From the NCBI RefSeq assembly GCF_003686955.1, contig NZ_RCVM01000003.1:1-64000 (forward strand): 64,000 nt of DNA. The letters run 5' to 3'. The notes under the pieces are model-generated. The model made no database searches, was not told where the DNA came from, and saw only the letters and a program-made list of their open reading frames with translations. Positions within the stretch are counted from its first letter, which is position 1. Each line of letters opens with the position of its first letter. Source of the stretch: Streptococcus hillyeri. Its GTDB lineage: Bacteria > Bacillota > Bacilli > Lactobacillales > Streptococcaceae. Made by a program: the position numbers and the translations under genes. Of the stretch, positions 36,806 to 45,824 are shown one piece after another.

Positions 36806-38014
36806 TTACAATTCAATATCACCGAAAAGATCAGCCATTGAGAATCCAGTTTGAGTTTCTGGCAATTCGTAATCACGTTTAGCTTCACGTTTTGGAGCGC
36901 GACGACGTGGTTGACGTTTTTCGCCTTCTTCACTAGAATTTTCTTCACGTGCTGGACGCTCTTCCAATGCTTTGATTGAAAGTGATACGCGCTCAGCTTC
37001 AGCGTTTACTTCAAGAACTTTAACAGTTACATCTTGACCAGCTGAAAGAACATCTTTTGGATTTTCAACACGTTTGTGTGAAATTTGTGAGATGTGAACA
37101 AGTCCATCAATACCTGGTAATACTTCAACGAAAGCACCGAAGTCTGTCAAGCGTTTAACTTTACCTTCGATAACGTCACCAGCTGCAAGTTTTTGCTCAA
37201 CGCCATCCCATGGTCCAGGTGTTGTTGCTTTAAGAGAAAGTGACACACGTCCTTCTTCTTCGTCGATTGCAAGAACTTTAACTTCTACTTCCTCACCTAC
37301 AGATACAACTGATTTTTGAGAAGCGTTACGCTCATGTGACAATTCAGTCACGTGAACAAGTCCGTCAACACCACCAAGATCGATGAAAGCACCGAAGCTT
37401 GTCAAACGTGCAACTTTACCAGTTACAACTGAACCAACTGCAATATTTGAGAAGATTTCTTGACGAGCTGCTGCTGCTGTTTCTTCTACAACTTCACGAC
37501 GTGACAAGATGAAACGATTTTCAGCTGCATCAACTTCTTTAATTTTAGCATCAAATTCTTGACCTACAAATTGTTCAGTGTTACGAACAAAGCGTGTATC
37601 GATCATTGATGCTGGGATGAAACCACGAAGTCCTTCAAACTCAACTGAAAGTCCACCTTTAACAGCACGAGTACCTTTAACAGTAACAACTTCGCCTTCG
37701 CGACCAACTAATTTGTCCCAAGCTTTGCGAGCTTCCAAACGTTTTTTAGATACAAGGTAAGTTACTGTATCAGTATCTTTACCTACAACTTGACGAAGAA
37801 CAAGCACTTCAAGTGTTTCGCCAGCTTTTACAAGGTCATTGATGTCAGCATTACGGTCGTTAGTCAATTCACGAAGAGTCAATACACCTTCAACACCAGT
37901 TCCGCTGATGATAAGGTTAGCTTGACCAGCGTCAACTGTCAATACTTCTGCAGTGACAACATCACCTGGGTTAACTTCGCTAACACTGTTTAGCAAATCT
38001 TCAAATTCATTCAT
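36806..38014 (-). CDS. rpsA: 30S ribosomal protein S1
   Basis: A 402-residue protein with four S1 (OB-fold) repeats at about 15-90, 105-175, 190-262 and 278-350, the Gram-positive short form. Repeat hallmarks such as [20 protein letters not shown] and [21 protein letters not shown] are clear. An arginine-rich tail follows. GGAGGA precedes ATG 38014; the open frame runs on to 38128 but crosses into tRNA-Gln. It binds mRNA and assists initiation, probably less essentially than in E. coli. Confidence 0.95.
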   Translation of the reverse strand: MNEFEDLLNSVSEVNPGDVVTAEVLTVDAGQANLIISGTGVEGVLTLRELTNDRNADINDLVKAGETLEVLVLRQVVGKDTDTVTYLVSKKRLEARKAWDKLVGREGEVVTVKGTRAVKGGLSVEFEGLRGFIPASMIDTRFVRNTEQFVGQEFDAKIKEVDAAENRFILSRREVVEETAAAARQEIFSNIAVGSVVTGKVARLTSFGAFIDLGGVDGLVHVTELSHERNASQKSVVSVGEEVEVKVLAIDEEEGRVSLSLKATTPGPWDGVEQKLAAGDVIEGKVKRLTDFGAFVEVLPGIDGLVHISQISHKRVENPKDVLSAGQDVTVKVLEVNAEAERVSLSIKALEERPAREENSSEEGEKRQPRRRAPKREAKRDYELPETQTGFSMADLFGDIEL

Positions 38015-38099
38015 TCTAAAAAATCCTCCAACAAAACCCAGCCTATTCTGGGTTTTGGTATATCTTATTTTCAAGGTTACTCGCAAGAGCTTACCATGA

Positions 38100-38171
38100 C
38101 TGGGGTAGCTGGATTCGAACCAACGCATGAGGGAGTCAAAGTCCCTTGCCTTACCGCTTGGCTATACCCCA
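38100..38171 (-). tRNA. tRNA-Gln (TTG)
   Basis: A 72-nt tRNA with acceptor TGGGGTA/TACCCCA, anticodon loop around CTTTGAC (anticodon TTG) and T-arm GGTTCGAATCC. The unusual U1-A72 pair is common in tRNA-Gln. CCA is not encoded. It is co-transcribed after tRNA-Tyr. Confidence 0.95.
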
Positions 38172-38196
38172 AAACTATACTGGAGCAAACTCCATA

Positions 38197-38277
38197 TGGA
38201 AAGAGAGGGATTCGAACCCCCGAACCCGAAGGAGCGGATTTACAGTCCGCCGCGTTTAGCCTCTTCGCTATCTTTCC
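38197..38277 (-). tRNA. tRNA-Tyr (GTA)
   Basis: An 81-nt class II tRNA with a long variable arm (CTCCTTCGGGTTCGGG region), anticodon loop CTGTAAA (GTA) and acceptor GGAAAGA/TCTTTCC. CCA is not encoded. It is the first gene of the two-tRNA unit. Confidence 0.95.
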
Positions 38278-38291
38278 AAAACACAAGGATT

Positions 38292-38320
38292 AGTATAACA
38301 TAGTTCCTTGTCAAAATCAA
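38292..38320 (-). promoter_or_regulatory. Promoter of the tRNA-Tyr/tRNA-Gln unit
   Basis: The minus strand has TTGATT (38320-38315), 17 nt and TATACT (38297-38292), about 14 nt before the 5' end of tRNA-Tyr. Confidence 0.65.
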
Positions 38321-38338
38321 GTCATATATTTAATTTTT

Positions 38339-38569
38339 TTAATGATTTAAATTGTAATTTTCAATAATTTTTTCAATGGCTTGGTCTAATGTCTTATAAA
38401 AACTATCAACTTTGCTATCTTTTACAAGGGCAAAGCGGTCATCAAGCTCTGCGATTTCACCAATCATTTTTTTTGAAATATTAAGTTGATAACCATCAAC
38501 TTTGGTCCCATTCACATCAATTTTGGCATCTGCAATTTGAATTTCAATTTTTTTATCTTTTTTACTCAT
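38339..38569 (-). CDS. DUF2969 family protein
   Basis: A 76-residue acidic/basic mixed protein beginning MSKKDKKIEIQIADAK, matching the short DUF2969 family of streptococci. No function is known. It lies between the tRNAs and ilvE and ends in NYNLNH, like its relatives. It is probably cytosolic; no signal or membrane segment is seen. Confidence 0.8.
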   Translation of the reverse strand: MSKKDKKIEIQIADAKIDVNGTKVDGYQLNISKKMIGEIAELDDRFALVKDSKVDSFYKTLDQAIEKIIENYNLNH

Positions 38570-38680
38570 AATAACAATTATTTAGGCATCAAACAGTGTA
38601 GCAAGCTAATGTTACAATGTTTTGAACTCCTTTTTCTCCTTACTTATTTTTCATGCAACAGTACTATTTTACCGAAAACC

Positions 38681-38702
38681 AAAAAAGCTTGCAAGCGCAA
38701 GC
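38681..38702 (-). terminator. Terminator of ilvE
   Basis: On the minus strand GCTTGC (38702-38697) pairs with GCAAGC (38692-38687) and a T6 run follows. It lies 11 nt after the ilvE stop. Confidence 0.8.
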
Positions 38703-38712
38703 CTTTACTTTT

Positions 38713-39738
38713 CTACAAATCTACTGGAACAATCCATCCTTCTGGTGCTTCTTTGTCACCAAATTGGATTCCTGTCAATTCATCATATAATTTTTTCGTG
38801 ACTGGGCCGACTTCTGTTTCACTGTAAAAGACGTGAAAGTCGTCGCCATGTTGTACGCCCCCAATAGGTGAGATAACCGCTGCTGTTCCACAAGCTCCTG
38901 CTTCTGTAAATTTATCTAATTCGTCCACAAAAACATCTCCTTCAATGGCTTTCATACCAAAGCGGTGCTCAGCAAGGTATAACAACGAATACTTTGTAAT
39001 AGACGGTAAGATAGATGGACTAATCGGTGTGATAAATTCATTTTCAGCTGTGATACCGAAGAAATTGGCTGAACCGACTTCTTCAATTTTAGTGTGAGTC
39101 GCTGGGTCAAGATAAATCACATCTGAGAAACCAGCAGCTTTAGCTTTTTTACCTGGTAAAAGACTAGCTGCATAGTTCCCTCCCACCTTAGCTGCACCCG
39201 TTCCATTTGGAGCTGCACGGTCGTAATCATCTTGAATGAGGAAGTTTGTCGGAGCAAGTCCACCTTTAAAGTAATTTCCTACAGGCATTGCAAAAACGGT
39301 GAAAAGATATTCTTCTGCTGGTTTTACGCCGATAATGTCACCAACGCCAATCAGCAAGGGACGAAGATATAGCGTTCCTCCTGTTCCATATGGCGGAACA
39401 AAGTCTGCATTCGCTTTGACAACTTGCTTACAGGCATCAATAAATTTCTCTGTCGGCACAGGTTCCATCAAAAGACGATCTGCTGTGCGTTGTAGACGCT
39501 TGGCATTTTCATCAGGACGGAATAACTGGATTGAACCCTCTTTCGTCCGATAAGCTTTTAATCCCTCAAACGCCTGTTGTCCATAGTGCAGGGCAGGTGA
39601 GCTTTCTGAGATATGAAGTTGAGCATCTTCAACTAAAGTACCCTCATCCCATTTCCCATCCTTAAAGTAAGAAATATAGCGCAGTGGCAATTTGCGGTAT
39701 TCAAATCCTAAATTTTCCCAATCTAATTGAACTGTCAT
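38713..39738 (-). CDS. ilvE: Branched-chain amino acid aminotransferase
   Basis: PLP enzyme of fold type IV that interconverts Leu/Ile/Val and their 2-oxo acids. It has 341 residues. The PLP lysine is K184 in GTGAAKVGGNYAAS; HYGQQAFEGLKAYR near residue 51 is the family hallmark. It follows parC as in other streptococci, but a terminator (39848-39872) separates them and no T-box is seen in its about 110-nt leader. Confidence 0.95.
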   Translation of the reverse strand: MTVQLDWENLGFEYRKLPLRYISYFKDGKWDEGTLVEDAQLHISESSPALHYGQQAFEGLKAYRTKEGSIQLFRPDENAKRLQRTADRLLMEPVPTEKFIDACKQVVKANADFVPPYGTGGTLYLRPLLIGVGDIIGVKPAEEYLFTVFAMPVGNYFKGGLAPTNFLIQDDYDRAAPNGTGAAKVGGNYAASLLPGKKAKAAGFSDVIYLDPATHTKIEEVGSANFFGITAENEFITPISPSILPSITKYSLLYLAEHRFGMKAIEGDVFVDELDKFTEAGACGTAAVISPIGGVQHGDDFHVFYSETEVGPVTKKLYDELTGIQFGDKEAPEGWIVPVDL

Positions 39739-39847
39739 GGTATTATCCTCACTCTTTCAATAATAATTGCTATTAAGTATAGCGCTTTTGGGACAGAAAA
39801 TCAATAAATTTTCAGATAATTCTGTATTTTTATGGATAAAATATTAA

Positions 39848-39872
39848 AACCCTCTAGTCATTCAACTAGAGA
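39848..39872 (-). terminator. Terminator of parC
   Basis: CTCTAGT (39852-39858) pairs with ACTAGAG (39865-39871); on the minus strand a GGTTTTAATATTTT tract follows. It lies just after the parC stop. Confidence 0.8.
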
Positions 39873-39883
39873 GCCGCAATTTC

Positions 39884-42340
39884 TTATTTCAGTCTCGCAG
39901 ATAGAACTTCCTGATCAGAGATACTATCATTGATAAACGTTCCGTTGCTTGTGCGTTCAGAGAGTGTTAAATTCGCAAGATTTTTCTCAGTCACTTGACC
40001 TGTAGTTGAGGTGACTAACAGAATTTGCTCATCTGTCTGTTCAACTTCTGTCGCAAATAAATCCAGTTCAGCTCCGCTATTTTCCGAAAGAACCGGACCA
40101 GCCATAAAGACACGGTGAGGTTTAGACTTCAATTCACGAAGAACCTGTAAACCCCGTCCAGCGCGCTTGGTTTGCGGGATATCAGATATAGCAACACGCT
40201 TCAAGCTACCACGCTGAGTTAAGAGGTAAAAACTGTCGGTATTTGCAATAAAGGCAGAGCGGAGAACATCATCTCCTTTGAGGTTGATTGCCTTAACGCC
40301 AGCTGCTTTTGCCCCTACAATAGGAACTTCTTCGATATTGAAACGAAGGGCATAACCGTTGTAAGTGACTAGCATCACATCGTCCAATAAGATTGGATTC
40401 ACAGTTATCACTCTGTCAGTGTCATCTTTCAATTTGGCAAATTTAAGTGATTTAGACTTGTAGGTACGCCATGGCGTAAATTCCTTGCGCTCCACCCGTT
40501 TAACTTGACCAAACTTAGTGACAGCGAAGTAGACACCCGTTTCAAAATCATCTACGATTTCAACATAGAGCACTTCTTCGTCATTTCCAAAGTTAGTAAT
40601 CGTCTGTGACAGGTGCTCTCCGATATCCTTCCAACGGATATCTGTCAATTCATGTATCGGACGATAAATGACATTTCCAAGCGTGGTGAAAATGAGCAAC
40701 TGTTGCGTTGTCTTAGCTTGACTGTAAAAGACCAGTTCATCTTCATCACGTTTTCCAATTTCATCGATATGTGACGCATTGAAAGAACGTGGACTTGTGC
40801 GTTTGATGTAACCGCCACGCGTCACGCTGACAAATGTTTCTTCTTCAACGATGAGACTAGCGGTATCAATTTCAATAGTCTCTGCCTCCACTTGCAACTC
40901 CGATCGGCGAGGATTTCCGAAGAGTTTTTTGATGTCACGCAATTCGCGTTTCATAACATTGTACATGGTGCGTTCATCGCCGATAATAGCTGCCAAGGTA
41001 GCAATACGTTCACGCAGCTCTGCCTCTTCGTTTTCCAAGGTAACAATATCGGTATTGGTCAAGCGATAAAGTTGCAAGGTCACGATGGCCTCTGCTTGTT
41101 CTTCTGAAAAATCATAACTAACTTTTAAGTTTTCTTTAGCGTCAGCTTTATTTTCTGAAGCACGGATAAGGGCAATCACTTCATCTAAAATCGAGATGAC
41201 ACGAATCAAGCCCTCAACGATGTGGAGACGACGCTCTGCTTTTTCTTTATCGAAAATCGAACGCGCCACAATCACTTCACGGCGGTGCGCAATGTAGCTA
41301 GAGAGGATTTTTTGAAGACCAACTTGACGAGGAGTGAAATTGTCAATCGCCACCATGTTGAAGTTGTAGTTCACTTGAAGGTCTGTGTATTTGAGAAGGT
41401 AGTTAAGGATAGTCTGACTATCCGCATCCTTTTTGAGCTCGATAGCAATGCGCAATCCTGTACGGTCAGACTCATCACGGACTTCTGCGATGCCTGGGAC
41501 CTTATTATTGACGCGAACATCATCAATACGTTTGACGAGAACAGCCTTGTTGACCTCATAAGGAATTTCAGTCACAACAATCTGCTGTTTGCCACCCTTG
41601 AGGTTTTCAATTTCGGTGCGTGAACGAACAACGACACGTCCTTTACCTGTCTCATAGGCCTTCTTAATTTCATCCGCTCCTTGGATAATACCTCCTGTTG
41701 GGAAATCTGGTCCAGGTAGAAATTCCATCAACTTCTCTAATTTAGCAGATGGATGGTCAATCATATAGACGACAGCATCAATAACCTCTGCTAAATTATG
41801 AGGAGGAATATCGGTCGCATAACCTGCTGAAATACCTGTTGCACCATTGACCAATAGATTTGGAAAGGCTGCTGGTAAAACCGTCGGCTCTTTTTCCGTA
41901 TCATCAAAGTTCCAAGCCCATGGGACAGTTTTCTTTTCGATGTCTTGAAGGAGATAGCCTGCAATTTCAGATAAGCGTGCCTCAGTATAACGCATAGCAG
42001 CTGGCGGATCGCCATCCATAGAACCATTGTTTCCGTGCATTTCCACTAAAATTTCACGGTTTTTCCAATCCTGAGACATACGAACCATGGCATCATAAAT
42101 CGAACTGTCACCGTGTGGGTGGAAATTACCCATGATATTACCAACAGACTTGGCAGACTTACGGTAGCCCTTATCATGAGTATTGCCATCTTTATTCATC
42201 GAATAAAGAATACGACGCTGAACGGGTTTTAAACCGTCACGAATATCAGGAAGCGCACGCTCCTGAATGATGTATTTGGAGTAGCGACCAAAGCGCTCTC
42301 CCATAATGTCCTCAAGGGACATATTTTGAATGTTTGACAT
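39884..42340 (-). CDS. parC: DNA topoisomerase IV subunit A
   Basis: Cleavage subunit of topoisomerase IV, which unlinks daughter chromosomes. It has 818 residues from ATG 42340. The active-site tyrosine is Y118 in MRYTEARL. Quinolone-determining residues S79 and D83 (HPHGDSSIYD) are wild type. Six-bladed pinwheel motifs fill the C-terminal part. The leader (42341-42420) is the structured element shared with rmlB; no normal Shine-Dalgarno precedes the ATG, and an in-frame TTG 9 nt upstream has GAAAGG at closer range. parE is upstream but separated by fic and an acetyltransferase. Confidence 0.96.
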   Translation of the reverse strand: MSNIQNMSLEDIMGERFGRYSKYIIQERALPDIRDGLKPVQRRILYSMNKDGNTHDKGYRKSAKSVGNIMGNFHPHGDSSIYDAMVRMSQDWKNREILVEMHGNNGSMDGDPPAAMRYTEARLSEIAGYLLQDIEKKTVPWAWNFDDTEKEPTVLPAAFPNLLVNGATGISAGYATDIPPHNLAEVIDAVVYMIDHPSAKLEKLMEFLPGPDFPTGGIIQGADEIKKAYETGKGRVVVRSRTEIENLKGGKQQIVVTEIPYEVNKAVLVKRIDDVRVNNKVPGIAEVRDESDRTGLRIAIELKKDADSQTILNYLLKYTDLQVNYNFNMVAIDNFTPRQVGLQKILSSYIAHRREVIVARSIFDKEKAERRLHIVEGLIRVISILDEVIALIRASENKADAKENLKVSYDFSEEQAEAIVTLQLYRLTNTDIVTLENEEAELRERIATLAAIIGDERTMYNVMKRELRDIKKLFGNPRRSELQVEAETIEIDTASLIVEEETFVSVTRGGYIKRTSPRSFNASHIDEIGKRDEDELVFYSQAKTTQQLLIFTTLGNVIYRPIHELTDIRWKDIGEHLSQTITNFGNDEEVLYVEIVDDFETGVYFAVTKFGQVKRVERKEFTPWRTYKSKSLKFAKLKDDTDRVITVNPILLDDVMLVTYNGYALRFNIEEVPIVGAKAAGVKAINLKGDDVLRSAFIANTDSFYLLTQRGSLKRVAISDIPQTKRAGRGLQVLRELKSKPHRVFMAGPVLSENSGAELDLFATEVEQTDEQILLVTSTTGQVTEKNLANLTLSERTSNGTFINDSISDQEVLSARLK

Positions 42341-42421
42341 AAGATACAAAGGGACCTTTCACTTGCGAAAAATTTCCTAGAAATTTAGTCCCGTGTTCAG
42401 TTAGAAAAGTAACTGAACATT
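42341..42421 (-). promoter_or_regulatory. Structured 5' leader of parC, shared with rmlB
   Basis: Minus-strand RNA can form a 10-bp hairpin (42394-42403 with 42410-42419; loop of 6). Immediately downstream, CGGGAC pairs at a distance with GTCCC (42388-42392 with 42351-42355), and a TTTC...GAAA hairpin lies between. The tail TTTGTATCTT abuts the ATG. AAGATACAAAGGGAC (42341-42355) is identical to 1337-1351 before rmlB. The first stem differs in sequence but not in pairing. The enclosed part is about 45 nt shorter than in rmlB. Confidence 0.6.
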
Positions 42422-42564
42422 CCTTTCTTTGTTTCTATAATGTTAAAGGAACTAGTCCTTTTTATTATTTTTTAATACATTTCTGATGTAATAATATCGT
42501 CCCACTTAATTTGATAACTTTAATTTTAAAAAATGATTGCTACATAGCCACTAAGTTGAAAGAA

Positions 42565-43107
42565 TTAGCGTGCCTTACTAGAAATCTTATATAAAACATG
42601 CTTCTGAAGTGGATGTCCGTCATCGACATGTTCGCTCAAAAATTCTCTAATAAACGTCATTCCTAATTTTTCCATCACTTTTCTTGAAGGAGTATTCAAC
42701 TCAGCTGTGAAACTATAAATTTCGGAGAGTTCTAAATCGTTAAAAGCATATTCTAGACAAGCTTTTGCAGCTTCAGTTGCATAACCTCGACCCCAAAATT
42801 CCTTTTTCAATCGCCAGCCTATTTCAACTATCTCTTCTGTCATAAAAGAAAGTTGCGTGTGATGTAAACCAACATAGCCAATAAAGTTTCCACTCATTTT
42901 TTCATCAACAGCCATCAGACTATAGCCACGCTTTTGAAATTCCTCTTCAATGAGTCCAAACACTTCACAGGCACGACTTGGGGTATACGGGTTGGGAAGA
43001 TAGTTTCTCACTTCTGGATCTTGATTCAACTCAACAAATTGTTCTAAATCTTCTGTCTTCCACCGCCTCAACTGTAACCGTTCCGTTCCTAAGATAATCT
43101 CCGACAT
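42565..43107 (-). CDS. GNAT acetyltransferase, RimJ/RimL type
   Basis: A 180-residue protein of the Acetyltransf_3 family (TERLQLRRWKTEDLEQF at the start, WGRGYATEAAKACLEYAF as acetyl-CoA motif, NTPSRKVMEKLGM near the end). These acetylate protein N-termini or small molecules; the substrate is unknown here. ATG 43107 stands 1 nt after the fic stop with GGAG upstream. With fic it forms an insert between parE and parC, which are neighbours in many streptococci. Confidence 0.85.
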   Translation of the reverse strand: MSEIILGTERLQLRRWKTEDLEQFVELNQDPEVRNYLPNPYTPSRACEVFGLIEEEFQKRGYSLMAVDEKMSGNFIGYVGLHHTQLSFMTEEIVEIGWRLKKEFWGRGYATEAAKACLEYAFNDLELSEIYSFTAELNTPSRKVMEKLGMTFIREFLSEHVDDGHPLQKHVLYKISSKAR

Positions 43108-43108
43108 C

Positions 43109-43709
43109 TCATATCTCCTCAGTCTTGTATAGGGTATATCCCTCATAATAATAGAAGGCATCCACACCTTTAAAAAAGGTTGCTTTGCTTAAATCATCTG
43201 TTAGAGCATTCAACAGCAAGTATTTCAGTTCACCTGTCGAAACATGGATACGTTTCATGGCATTGAGATAGTCATCTTTATCAATGCTATTCCAGTCAAC
43301 AACTTTCCCCAGTTTATCCATTAGCATGTTATCAAGCCAAATGCGCATAGCTCTGCCATTACCTTCACGGAAAGGGTGGGCAATGTTCATATCACAATAT
43401 TTGTCAACAATGCTATCAAAATCATCATGAGGTAACTTGTCAATGTACACCAATGACTGCTCTAAGAAAATACGTGGGGCAAACTGAAAATTATCCTTAG
43501 TAATATTCACGCCACGAATTTTTCCAGCAAAATCGTAAATATCAGAGAATAACCTTTGGCGAATGTCTGCTAAACCTTTAAATGTACCGATTTCAATCTC
43601 AAATAGTACCAGTATCAAATAAGGTTTTAGCTTGTCGCTTTGTCATTTCTTCTTCTACTCTTGCTAACTCAGTAGAGTTTGTAATGCCTAACTTATTCTC
43701 TAATACCAT
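43109..43709 (-). pseudogene. Fic-family protein with a frameshift near the N-terminus
   Basis: ATG 43709, with AGGAG upstream and 8 nt after the parE stop, begins a frame that reads like a Fic N-terminus (MVLENKLGITNSTELARVEE ... LFDTG) but stops at TGA 43601-43599. The matching continuation (FEIEIGTFKGLADIR...) is in another frame and runs to 43109. Joining them needs 2 nt near 43604-43608, where an ACAC repeat could have lost AC. The AMP-transferase motif HPFREGNGR and the C-terminus YYYEGYTLYKTEE are intact. As read, only a product lacking the N-terminal about 40 residues could be made from a TTG. It is a true frameshift or a sequencing error. Confidence 0.85.
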
Positions 43710-43717
43710 CTTTTCTC

Positions 43718-45673
43718 CTACTTACTAAAAGCAGTCGCTTCTTCCAATGTAAACTTGACATTGTCTTCGATCCATTGACGGCGTGGAGCTGGTTTGTCTC
43801 CCATGAGGACTGAGACGCGGCGCTCAGCACGCGCAAGGTCATCAATGGTCACACGGATGAGGGTACGGGTGTCGGGATTCATGGTTGTTTCCCAGAGTTG
43901 GTCCGCATTCATTTCACCAAGTCCTTTATAGCGTTGTAACATAGCGCCTTTTCCAAAATCACGACGCAACTCTTCCAACTCACCATCTGTCCAAGCATAG
44001 GCAATTTTCTCTGTTTTTCCTTTGCCTTTTGACATCTTATAAAGCGGTGGCAAAGCGATATAGACATGCCCTGCTTCAACCAAAGGTCTCATGTAACGGT
44101 AGAAGAAGGTCAACAAAAGGGTCTGAATGTGGGCACCATCGGTATCCGCATCGGTCATGATGATAATCTTGTCATAGTTAATATCATCTAGCGAAAAATC
44201 AGCTCCGACACCAGCACCAATCGTGTAAATCATGGTGTTGATTTCCTCATTTTTAAGAATATCGCTCATCTTCGCCTTCTCAGTATTAAGCACCTTACCA
44301 CGCAACGGAAGAATTGCTTGGAATTTACGGTCACGGCCTTGCTTAGCTGAACCACCGGCAGAATCTCCTTCGACCAGATATAATTCATTTTTAGCGGCGT
44401 TTTTAGATTGAGCTGGCGTTAATTTACCAGACAGAAGTCCCTTGTCCTTCTTATTTTTCTTACCATTACGGCTTTCATCACGCGCTTTTCGAGCCGCCTC
44501 ACGGGCATCTCTTGCTTTAATGGCTTTACGGACAAGATTGGTTGCCAGTTCACCATTTTCCAAAAGAAAGAAGGTCAATTTTTCAGAAACAATGCCATCG
44601 ACAACTGGACGTGCTAGAGGCGATCCTAACTTGTCTTTTGTCTGCCCTTCAAATTGCAAATGTTCTTCTGGTACAAGAATAGACAAGACAGCTGACAAGC
44701 CCTCACGGTAATCAGACCCCTCAAGATTTTTATCCTTCTCCTTGAGTAAGCCTGTTTTGCGAGCATAGTCATTCATCGCCTTAGTGATAGCTGTCTTCAA
44801 ACCTGTCTCATGGGTACCACCATCTTTAGTACGAACATTATTAACAAAAGATAGGATATTATCCGAGTAACCATCATTGTACTGCATGGCAATATCAACT
44901 TGGAATCCTTGGTCTTGCCCCTCAATCGAAATGACTGGCGTCAAGGTTTCCTTGTCTTCATTCAGATAAGCGACAAAATCCTGAACCCCATTTTCATAAT
45001 GGAAAGCTTCTGAAACCGGCTCTTCTCCGCGCAAATCAGTAAGCGTCATGGTCACATTTTTCAAGAGAAAGGCTGATTCTTTCAAACGTTCTGAGATGGT
45101 ATTAAATTTAAAATCAGTCGTTGAAAAAATGCGATCATCTGGCATAAAGGTAACCTTAGTACCCGTTTTAGACTTAGGAGCTGTGCCAATCTTTTTCAAA
45201 GTCGTTACAGGTTTACCACCATCTTCAAAGCGTTGCTTATAAACAGCACCCTCACGAGTAATTTCAACCTCAAGCCAACTTGAAAGGGCATTGACGACAG
45301 AAGAACCCACCCCGTGAAGACCTCCTGACGTTTTATAGCCGCCTTGCCCAAATTTACCACCAGCATGGAGAACCGTGAAAATAACCTCAACAGTTGGTTT
45401 CCCAGTGGCGTGTATCCCTACAGGCATCCCACGACCGCTATCAGAAACGCTGACTGAGCCATCAGCATTCAAAGTAACGTCAATCTTATCTCCAAATCCT
45501 GAAAGAGCTTCGTCAACGGCATTGTCGACAATCTCCCAAACCAAGTGATGGAGCCCAGTTCCGTCTGTCGAGCCAATGTACATCCCAGGACGCTTACGAA
45601 CCGCATCCAGCCCTTCCAAGACCTGAATAGCATCATCATTATAATTAGTTACAGTAATTTCTTTTTTAGCCAA
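43718..45673 (-). CDS. parE: DNA topoisomerase IV subunit B
   Basis: ATPase subunit of topoisomerase IV, 651 residues. GHKL motifs are present: DNAVDEA, DSGRGMPVG, GGLHGVGSSVVNALS. The TOPRIM domain has EGDSAGG and DADTDGAH. No resistance change is evident by eye. Its promoter region is shared with the divergent LexA-like repressor gene. The order parE-fic-acetyltransferase-parC differs from the direct parE-parC pair usual in the genus. Confidence 0.96.
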   Translation of the reverse strand: MAKKEITVTNYNDDAIQVLEGLDAVRKRPGMYIGSTDGTGLHHLVWEIVDNAVDEALSGFGDKIDVTLNADGSVSVSDSGRGMPVGIHATGKPTVEVIFTVLHAGGKFGQGGYKTSGGLHGVGSSVVNALSSWLEVEITREGAVYKQRFEDGGKPVTTLKKIGTAPKSKTGTKVTFMPDDRIFSTTDFKFNTISERLKESAFLLKNVTMTLTDLRGEEPVSEAFHYENGVQDFVAYLNEDKETLTPVISIEGQDQGFQVDIAMQYNDGYSDNILSFVNNVRTKDGGTHETGLKTAITKAMNDYARKTGLLKEKDKNLEGSDYREGLSAVLSILVPEEHLQFEGQTKDKLGSPLARPVVDGIVSEKLTFFLLENGELATNLVRKAIKARDAREAARKARDESRNGKKNKKDKGLLSGKLTPAQSKNAAKNELYLVEGDSAGGSAKQGRDRKFQAILPLRGKVLNTEKAKMSDILKNEEINTMIYTIGAGVGADFSLDDINYDKIIIMTDADTDGAHIQTLLLTFFYRYMRPLVEAGHVYIALPPLYKMSKGKGKTEKIAYAWTDGELEELRRDFGKGAMLQRYKGLGEMNADQLWETTMNPDTRTLIRVTIDDLARAERRVSVLMGDKPAPRRQWIEDNVKFTLEEATAFSK

Positions 45674-45767
45674 AATAGCCTCCGAAAATTTTCATCTGTA
45701 CCATTTTACCGATTTTTATCCGATTTTGCAAAATAAAATTGCTTTTATTGACTTTTTTTCAACGGAC

Positions 45768-45796
45768 TTGATTTTTTTTCAATTATGTGATAAACT
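45768..45796 (+). promoter_or_regulatory. Promoter of the LexA-like repressor gene
   Basis: TTGATT (45768-45773), a 17-nt spacer and TAAACT (45791-45796), followed by AAGGAG and a triple ATG. Confidence 0.65.
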
Positions 45797-45824
45797 TTAC
45801 TAAACTAAGATAAGGAGAATGATG

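Noticed and set aside
38096-38293. ORFs of 65-69 residues across the tRNA-Gln/tRNA-Tyr pair
   Set aside because: They are translations of structured tRNA genes.
39739-39847. A T-box before ilvE
   Set aside because: The gap of about 110 nt has no specifier-loop or T-box core sequence that I can find.
39884-45673. Quinolone resistance changes in parC or parE
   Set aside because: ParC S79 and D83 are wild type and I see no change in the ParE TOPRIM motifs.
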